This document shows, one piece after another, positions 5,599 to 10,469 of a DNA stretch of 10,469 bases. Source of the DNA: a candidate division CSSED10-310 bacterium (GTDB taxonomy: Bacteria; CSSED10-310; JAFGDC01); the NCBI GenBank assembly GCA_016932295.1, contig JAFGDC010000139.1, forward strand, positions 1 to 10,469, in the 5' to 3' direction. A program made the position numbers and the translations under genes. How positions within the stretch are numbered: the first letter of the stretch is position 1; each line of letters begins with the position of its first letter. The notes beneath the pieces were generated by a model that was given only the letters and a program-made list of their open reading frames with translations, did no database searches and was not told where the DNA came from.

Positions 5599-8421
5599 AT
5601 GAAAAGCACTCTCTCTGCGCTCGCGGAATGCGTTCCTCCGCGCATTTTCACAATCCTCTTCCTGGTATCCTGGTGGTTGTACGCGGCATCAGCGGGGGCG
5701 ATCGAAAACCACTTTTTCGATTCGAGACTGGACTATTTCACTCCATTACGCCCCCATGACGTAACCACGGCGGATTTTAACGGCGACGGCTGGCCGGACA
5801 TGGCACTAAGTATCAGGATCGCGGATATCGTGCAGTTGTTCCTCAACAACGGTGACGGCTCGTACACCCCGGCCGCCACTCTCGAAGCAACCGGTGATCC
5901 CATGGCGCTGGCCAGCGCTGATTTCGATGGCGATTTCGATCCGGATCTCGTGGTGGTATGCCGGACAGACTCCAGCGTGCGAACCTATAAGAACGTGGGT
6001 GGCTCATTCACGGCCAATCCGCGGCTTAGAGTCCAGGCGGAGCCGTACGGGCTGACGTGCGCCGACCTGACCGGCGACGGGCTGCCGGAACTGATCACCG
6101 CCAATACCGCTGATCCTGCCGGGCGGAGTGGCAATCTGGCGGTGTTCACCAACCTGGGCAGCGGCAGCTTTTCCCAGCCGGACTACCATGTCGCCGGGGA
6201 CCTTCCGCACATACCCGTCGCTGCTGATCTCAACGGTGATACCTTGGCAGATCTGGCGGTGACGAATAGCGGGTCCGGCGATGTCAGCATTTTCATCAAT
6301 CTGGGCGGCGGCGCCCTGGCGGAAGGGGTGGAGTATCCCGTGGGCGAAGGTCCCGAGGGCATTGCGACAGTCGACCTGGACGGCGATTCGGATCTTGATC
6401 TGGCGGTCGTCTGCGTGGAGTCAAACGAACTTGTCTGCCTGCGCAATGACGACGGCATCTTCACTCCCCTTCTGGTCATGCAGGTAGGCGATGAACCGAT
6501 CGATGTCGCCGGAACCTTGCTGAACAGTGACGCACTGCCCGATATACTCCTGTTACACAGCCAGGATGCGACAGCATGCACCCTGTTCAATGACGGCGCC
6601 GGCGGATTCATCTTTGGCGATTGTTATACCACCGGTGACGCCGCCACCGGGATGGCGTGCCTGGATCTTGATGGTGACGCCGACATTGACCTGGTGACCG
6701 TGGCCGAGATGAGCGCCATCGTCTCCACCCATTTCAACCGCGGCGACGGCAGCTTCGAACAGATGACGACGATAGTCACCGGGGCCAATCCGGTGGGGAT
6801 TCTGAGCCATGATCTGAATGGCGACGGCTGGCTCGATCTGGCGGCGACCAGCCGTAACGAGGACACGGTTGTGGTACTGCTGGGGCGCGGTGACGGTACA
6901 TTCGATGAACCGACGGCATATACCGTGGGCGGAGGAGCGGGCGATCTCGCCGCCGCCGACATTGACGGCGACGGCCTGGTGGATCTGGCGGTCACCCTGA
7001 ACACCGGCGATGCCGTGGCGGTGCTCATCAACGACGGTGCCGGCGGATTCAGCAACGGCTCGATGACCACCGTTGCAGACTACCCCCTGCGAATCGCCTG
7101 CGGTGATTTTAACGGTGATGCGGCAATCGATCTGGCGGTTACCAACCAGACCGATCACCTGCTTTCGGTGTTGTTCAACAACGGCATTGGCGCTTTTTCA
7201 CCACCAGTGGAGTACGATGTTCAAAACGATCCGTACGACGTCGTCTGCGCTGATTTCAACGGCGACATGCTGCCGGATTTGGTGGTGAGCGTACCGGGAT
7301 CCTGTCCGGCTCCAGACCAGCGTATTTTCATCTTTATCAATAACGGTCACGGAGACTTCATCATCGACTTCACCGCGGTGCCGGACATCGGACCACGGGG
7401 CATGGCGGTGGGTGATCTCGATGGCGACGGCGATCACGACGTGGCCGTCGCGTTGGGTGGTGTGGGGTGCTGCTTTTTCGGTGAACACCTCTATGTGCTG
7501 CGCAACCATGGTAACGGCACCTTCGCTCCCGCCGAAAACTATCCCGCCGGTGTGCATGCGTACGCCGTGGAAATAACCGATATAGACAGTGACTCATATC
7601 CCGACCTGGTCGTCGGCAATGGTTCCGCCAAGGATATCTCGGTATATCTGAACCAGGGCGCCGGATCATTCTTCGAAGAACCATTTAAATACGGCGTACG
7701 GGCGTTCCCCACGGATCTCACCTGTGGTGATTTCCAACTTGACGGTCACCCGGATGTCGCGGTTATCGACGGCATGCGTGACAGCATCTCACTCCTCTTC
7801 AACCAGGCCACGCTGCTACCCACTCCTTCGCCGGCCCTCACGGTACTCCCTTCTCCCACCACGGTCCCTGGTTCCCATACGCCGAGGCCGACCGCCACCA
7901 TCACCATGACCCCCACACCAAGCCCATCCGCCACCGCCAGGCCGACCGACCTTCCCACAACCACCGCCACCGCAAGTCCCGCCGCCACCACGACGCCACC
8001 ATCCCCTTCGCCCACACCGTTGGTGACAGCCACTCCACCACGCTCTCCCACACCTTTCTTCTCCATGCATCTCGATATGCCGGCCGCGGTTTTTGAACCA
8101 GGCGACACCTGCTGGCTGAAACTCTTATTGCACAACGAATCCGGCGCTATGTTACACAATGTGCGGTTGTTCATATTTCTTGACATGGGGATCGGACACT
8201 ACTGGTTCTGGCCAACCTGGGCGCAGTACCCTCCCGAGGTGGACTCCCTCCTGACCGACATCAATGAAGGCATGACGGAGCATGAGGTCATCCAGCCTTT
8301 TACATGGCCGGAAGGCTGCGGAGCAGCGGATCATCTCCTGTTCTGGGCCGGTATCACCGATCAGGACATGACCGCGCTGCTCCATGGCCCGTGCTACCGG
8401 GCATTCTCCTACCATGACTGA
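5599..8421 (+). CDS. Exported FG-GAP/VCBS-repeat beta-propeller protein with Pro/Thr linker and shared C-terminal domain
   Basis: The ATG at 5599 is preceded by GAAGGGGG (5582-5589) at nine bases and gives 940 residues. An upstream in-frame ATG at 5566 overlaps the previous stop and would add eleven residues. A signal peptide spans about 1-34 (hydrophobic IFTILFLVSWWLYAA, then SAGA). Fourteen FG-GAP-like calcium-loop motifs of the type D-x-N/D-G-D-x-x-x-D start at residues 59, 108, 156, 210, 259, 307, 356, 405, 454, 503, 552, 606, 661 and 711, mostly 49 apart. Copies 307 (LLNSDALPD) and 711 (DFQLDGHPD) are degenerate. Fourteen blades fit two seven-bladed propellers. A linker rich in Pro, Thr and Ser covers 741-819, then the C-terminal domain shared with the upstream gene. 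Integrin-like repeats of this kind usually serve extracellular binding. Whether this protein binds sugars, proteins or surfaces is unknown. Confidence 0.93.
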   Translation: MKSTLSALAECVPPRIFTILFLVSWWLYAASAGAIENHFFDSRLDYFTPLRPHDVTTADFNGDGWPDMALSIRIADIVQLFLNNGDGSYTPAATLEATGDPMALASADFDGDFDPDLVVVCRTDSSVRTYKNVGGSFTANPRLRVQAEPYGLTCADLTGDGLPELITANTADPAGRSGNLAVFTNLGSGSFSQPDYHVAGDLPHIPVAADLNGDTLADLAVTNSGSGDVSIFINLGGGALAEGVEYPVGEGPEGIATVDLDGDSDLDLAVVCVESNELVCLRNDDGIFTPLLVMQVGDEPIDVAGTLLNSDALPDILLLHSQDATACTLFNDGAGGFIFGDCYTTGDAATGMACLDLDGDADIDLVTVAEMSAIVSTHFNRGDGSFEQMTTIVTGANPVGILSHDLNGDGWLDLAATSRNEDTVVVLLGRGDGTFDEPTAYTVGGGAGDLAAADIDGDGLVDLAVTLNTGDAVAVLINDGAGGFSNGSMTTVADYPLRIACGDFNGDAAIDLAVTNQTDHLLSVLFNNGIGAFSPPVEYDVQNDPYDVVCADFNGDMLPDLVVSVPGSCPAPDQRIFIFINNGHGDFIIDFTAVPDIGPRGMAVGDLDGDGDHDVAVALGGVGCCFFGEHLYVLRNHGNGTFAPAENYPAGVHAYAVEITDIDSDSYPDLVVGNGSAKDISVYLNQGAGSFFEEPFKYGVRAFPTDLTCGDFQLDGHPDVAVIDGMRDSISLLFNQATLLPTPSPALTVLPSPTTVPGSHTPRPTATITMTPTPSPSATARPTDLPTTTATASPAATTTPPSPSPTPLVTATPPRSPTPFFSMHLDMPAAVFEPGDTCWLKLLLHNESGAMLHNVRLFIFLDMGIGHYWFWPTWAQYPPEVDSLLTDINEGMTEHEVIQPFTWPEGCGAADHLLFWAGITDQDMTALLHGPCYRAFSYHD
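5773..7755 (+). repeat. Array of fourteen FG-GAP/VCBS-type protein repeats
   Basis: The coding sequence repeats about every 147 bases around codons for D-F/L-N/D-G-D...D-L-A-V, each followed by a strand ending in a phrase such as FNNGxGxF. Spacing of the motif starts is 48-50 residues except for three longer units of 54-55 (repeats 3, 11 and 12), which hold inserted loops. DNA identity between copies is low, so the array is old and not a recent tandem expansion. Confidence 0.85.
8056..8418 (+). other. C-terminal domain (copy 2) shared by the two adjacent exported proteins
   Basis: Residues 820-940 of the FG-GAP protein carry the same ordered landmarks as copy 1: FEPGD, an N-E-S-G turn, a strand ending FLDM, HYWFWPTW, FTWPE and DQD. 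The copies differ at most other positions, and copy 2 is a few residues longer between the tryptophan patch and FTWPE. They diverged long ago while keeping the fold. Confidence 0.7.
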
Positions 8422-8466
8422 CTGCCGGGGCCGCCGAGTGGCGGTAAAAAAAACCGAACGGAATTA

Positions 8467-8495
8467 GTTGCGCATACCAAGTATTCAGTTTATGG
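8467..8495 (+). promoter_or_regulatory. Weak candidate promoter for the beta-barrel gene
   Basis: TTGCGC (8467-8472), 17 bases, then TATGGT (8490-8495) match the sigma70 consensus at three and four positions. The gene has a 130-base gap after the preceding stop and a long AT-richer leader, so a promoter is expected here, but this match alone is poor. Confidence 0.3.
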
Positions 8496-8551
8496 TTATT
8501 ACTGTTCATGGGAGAATGTGTGGTGATCTAACACTGAAACAGGAGGATTTC

Positions 8552-9394
8552 ATGTCTGGACGAATTATTCCTTTTTCCGTCATGCTGGTGCTGTTGTTGG
8601 CCGGTCTGCCGGCATCGGCGGGCAGCCTGCTCTTCGATGTCAGCACAGGTATCACCTGGGGAGATTTTACTGTGCAGGATGTCACCGCCGATATCTCCAC
8701 AGAGTATTTTAATCCATCATTGAGTGCCGAGTTCGCTTTCGGCGAGGATGACATGTTCGCCGTCGGCGTAGGATACGCCAAGAGCGGGAACGACTTCACC
8801 GGAGAATGGGAAGACGGGGATGAGCACACGGATGGAGAAATCACGGTCGAGCGAACCACGCTCGATCTGTTTGCTCGGCTGCGAGCCGGCCCGCACTTCA
8901 ATTTCAAACTCGGCTATCGAAGCTTCAAATATGAATTCTCCGATGGCGAGTTAGACAAGTACGAGTTCGGTGAACTGTACGAGTCGGAACGCAACGCCAA
9001 GGCCACAGGCGATCTGACCACCGGCCTGGATGCCGAGTTGAATTTCATGGGTGGCAATGATTTCCAGTTCCGTTTCCAATTGGGATTCTCATACTTCTTC
9101 GATGCCGAATACGACTGGGAATACGACCGTATCAGGTACGATCCCTACATCGAGGACCGCAATGAAGGCAATGCAACAGCCAATGCCGTCTCTTTCCGGT
9201 TGAAACCGGAATTCGCCTTCAGGCTCACCGACAACCTCATGGCCACGATCGATTACACATTCTCAGCCACGGCATGGGATGCCGACACGGACCAGGAAAA
9301 CATCGAAGACTACCCGGGTGTCGAGATCTACAGCGCCTTCGGCATCGGACTGGAATTCCGGATACCCCTGCATGATAGTGAACAGGACAGTTGA
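8552..9394 (+). CDS. Small acidic outer-membrane beta-barrel protein, function unknown
   Basis: The ATG at 8552 follows a strong AGGAGG (8541-8546) at five bases, which decides against an upstream in-frame ATG at 8468. The product is 280 residues with a clear signal peptide (MSGRIIPFSV start, hydrophobic core, ASA then GSL, cleavage about residue 23). The mature chain is a series of alternating polar/aromatic strands separated by acidic loops: LSAEFAFGEDDMFAVGVGYA, FNFKLGYRSFKYEF, FQFRFQLGFSYFF, VSFRLKPEFAF, MATIDYTFSATAW and FGIGLEFRI. This fits an eight- to twelve-strand barrel like the OmpA/OmpW-type small porins. The last strand is followed by a hydrophilic tail of about eight residues, so the C-terminus is not the usual terminal Phe. 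The loops are rich in Asp, Glu and Tyr. It stands as a separate unit between the FG-GAP gene and tonB. I cannot assign a ligand. Confidence 0.88.
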   Translation: MSGRIIPFSVMLVLLLAGLPASAGSLLFDVSTGITWGDFTVQDVTADISTEYFNPSLSAEFAFGEDDMFAVGVGYAKSGNDFTGEWEDGDEHTDGEITVERTTLDLFARLRAGPHFNFKLGYRSFKYEFSDGELDKYEFGELYESERNAKATGDLTTGLDAELNFMGGNDFQFRFQLGFSYFFDAEYDWEYDRIRYDPYIEDRNEGNATANAVSFRLKPEFAFRLTDNLMATIDYTFSATAWDADTDQENIEDYPGVEIYSAFGIGLEFRIPLHDSEQDS

Positions 9395-9457
9395 TCGCGG
9401 CTCCCACTGAGGATTACACTCACCCCGAATACCCATATAACCCTCTATCAAACGCTC

Positions 9458-9500
9458 GCCCGGCGGGATGTGACGACGCGGCCCGCCGGGCATGTCTTTC
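9458..9500 (+). terminator. GC-rich inverted repeat after the beta-barrel gene, probable terminator
   Basis: GCCCGGCGGG (9458-9467) and CCCGCCGGGC (9482-9491) are perfect ten-base complements around a 14-base loop. ATGTCTTTCTC follows, pyrimidine-rich but without a clean run of Ts. It lies 63 bases after the stop at 9394, the usual place for a terminator of that gene. Confidence 0.55.
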
Positions 9501-9505
9501 TCTCG

Positions 9506-9525
9506 GGCCGGCACGTCTGCCGGCC
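9506..9525. repeat. Second perfect inverted repeat (GGCCGGCA / TGCCGGCC)
   Basis: Eight-base arms (9506-9513 and 9518-9525) flank a CGTC loop and form a very stable hairpin 14 bases after the first one. No T-run follows on either strand. It may be a backup transcription or RNA-decay barrier, or a short palindromic repeat found elsewhere in the genome. Confidence 0.5.
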
Positions 9526-9955
9526 TGACCGCGGATGGATCTGTCGCCTTGATCTTACGCCGGCCCCGGTGAAACGGGAGATGCCCCGGCGGCCTTCCAG
9601 ATGCTCACCACGTTGATCGTGAATGGGTATCGACCACGGCGGGAAGATGGTCGATCAATGATCGCAGGAATCGATGGAGGGGGCATCCGCGCCCTCGATG
9701 ATCCGAGCCGATCCAATGGGTTCACCCGCCACCAAAGACCTGCTCCATCCCGGCCGATATCCACCCGATGTCAAAACTATGATCCGCCTGGAATGACCGG
9801 CGGTACCGATTGAGGATTCTCTTCTCGTATTTCCGGGATAACTCGGTTGCCGCATCCGAATCGGCGTACCTGGCGCCGAACCGCTTGCACCCATAAACAG
9901 CCGCCCATGCTATCCGTATCTCAAGTATCAAACCGGCAGATACACCGGATGAGCC
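9526..9955. other. Non-coding stretch upstream of tonB with no convincing gene
   Basis: About 430 bases lie between the hairpins and the tonB ribosome binding site. No frame here has a credible start with a ribosome binding site. On the minus strand, about 9935-9722 reads as a protein-like peptide (see findings), possibly a gene remnant. Just before tonB, GTATCT (9916-9921) and AGATAC (9938-9943) form a six-base inverted repeat with a 16-base loop, which could be an operator or leader hairpin. I found no well-spaced -35/-10 pair and no riboswitch. Confidence 0.4.
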
Positions 9956-9967
9956 AAGGAGGGCGCC

Positions 9968-10469
9968 ATGATCTATGATCAGTTTCAGCGGGACAAGGAA
10001 CTGCGGGATTTTGAGGACCGCCGGCGGTTGGAGCGCATGGTACTGATTTCCGTCCTGTGCCATGCCATGCTGATCTACATGATCGTGCCTGCCGGGCGAA
10101 GTGAAATCCAGCCAAGGAAACCGCCAGTGGAACAACAACCAACCGATATCGTATTTCAACCCCTGCCGGGGCCGACTCGCGTCCCCACCCAGCCACCCAG
10201 GCACGATACTCGCAAGCCGGCCAACCAGAGGCCGATCCCCGCTCCCGAGCCCGATGCGCCGGAAATGCTTGAGGATGTTTGGGAGCCGGAATTGCAGGAA
10301 AACGCGGCATTCGATCCCGATGCGATGATCTTCTTGGGACACCAGAGCCTGCCGCCACCGGTGGAACAGGGTCCCATCGAGTTGACCACCGAGGTGGTGA
10401 AGCCGCGCCTGATCCGCAGGGTCAATCCGGAGTATCCGAGGCTTGCCCGGGTCGGCATGATCGAGGGTA
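9968..10469 (+). CDS. tonB: Energy transducer TonB (3' end outside window)
   Basis: The ATG at 9968 follows AAGGAGG (9956-9962) at five bases. 167 codons are visible before the right edge. Residues 1-23 are a charged cytoplasmic tail, longer than in E. coli TonB. Residues 24-41 are the single membrane anchor, which contains SVLCH (28-32), the S-x3-H pattern that in E. coli TonB (Ser16, His20) couples to ExbB/ExbD. Residues 42-135 are a Pro-rich periplasmic spacer (PRKPPVEQQP, PLPGPTRVPTQPP, PIPAPEPDAPE). The TonB C-terminal domain begins around 138 with PRLIRRVNPEYPRLARVGMIEG-like residues, where the window ends. It would carry proton-motive-force energy to outer-membrane receptors, plausibly including the BtuB-like receptor about 6.4 kb away on the other strand. 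Neighbouring exbB/exbD genes are not visible here. Confidence 0.9.
   Translation, partial: MIYDQFQRDKELRDFEDRRRLERMVLISVLCHAMLIYMIVPAGRSEIQPRKPPVEQQPTDIVFQPLPGPTRVPTQPPRHDTRKPANQRPIPAPEPDAPEMLEDVWEPELQENAAFDPDAMIFLGHQSLPPPVEQGPIELTTEVVKPRLIRRVNPEYPRLARVGMIEG

Noticed and set aside
5566..5625. Type IV prepilin-like start (RRGFTLMKS) for the FG-GAP protein
   Set aside because: It appears only if translation starts at 5566. The glutamate normally at position 5 after the cleavage glycine is a lysine, and the hydrophobic stretch lies too far downstream. A normal signal peptide from 5599 explains the sequence better.
7813..8061. C-rich, repetitive-looking DNA considered as a satellite or recombination repeat
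   Set aside because: It is in frame and simply encodes the Pro/Thr/Ser linker of the FG-GAP protein. No exact repeat unit recurs.
8431..8453. Hairpin CCGCC-GAGT-GGCGG followed by eight As, considered as a terminator of the FG-GAP gene
   Set aside because: For plus-strand transcription the tail is A, not T, and on the minus strand the Ts come before the stem. Neither direction gives a normal intrinsic terminator.
9601..9813. A 70-codon plus-strand open frame before tonB
   Set aside because: It has no ribosome binding site, signal or domain features, and it overlaps an equally plausible minus-strand remnant.

Overview
The window looks like chromosomal DNA of a Gram-negative (diderm) bacterium with moderately high GC. 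The evidence is a TonB-dependent outer-membrane receptor, an energy-transducing TonB with the S-x3-H motif in its membrane anchor, a small outer-membrane beta-barrel protein, and several Sec-exported proteins. Long Thr/Pro/Ser linkers join domains in the exported proteins. I cannot place the organism in a phylum. The style (beta-helix and FG-GAP proteins with TPTP-type linkers) is common in little-studied, environmentally sampled bacterial lineages, but that is an impression and not a classification. I see no tRNA, rRNA, CRISPR array, insertion sequence or phage gene.

Minus strand, about 3829 down to 1. This is a corrinoid (vitamin B12) uptake operon. A good sigma70-type promoter (TTGACA, 17 bp, TATCAA) starts a leader holding a cobalamin riboswitch (about 3789-3635). 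Next come a compact Rho-independent terminator and a hairpin covering the Shine-Dalgarno site, then a BtuB-like TonB-dependent receptor (3551-1593). Six bases after its stop begins a large exported protein (1586 to beyond the left edge). It has two halves joined by a TPTP linker, and the second half is a YncE-like beta-propeller. Position, fold and regulation resemble BtuG, the surface beta-propeller that hands B12 to BtuB in Bacteroides, but this protein has no lipobox and is larger.

Plus strand, 4094-8421. Transcribed divergently is a coupled pair of exported proteins: a right-handed parallel beta-helix protein (4151-5566) and a protein with fourteen FG-GAP/VCBS-type repeats (5599-8421), enough for two seven-bladed propellers. 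Both end in a Pro/Thr-rich linker followed by a related C-terminal domain of about 115 residues. I do not recognise this domain, and it may be an attachment or sorting module.

Plus strand, 8552-10469. A 280-residue acidic outer-membrane beta-barrel protein of unknown function is followed by a 573-base stretch containing two GC-rich inverted repeats and no convincing gene. The 5' part of a tonB gene then runs off the right edge. That TonB could energise the B12 receptor, but its own leader shows no B12 riboswitch, so the link is only by proximity.
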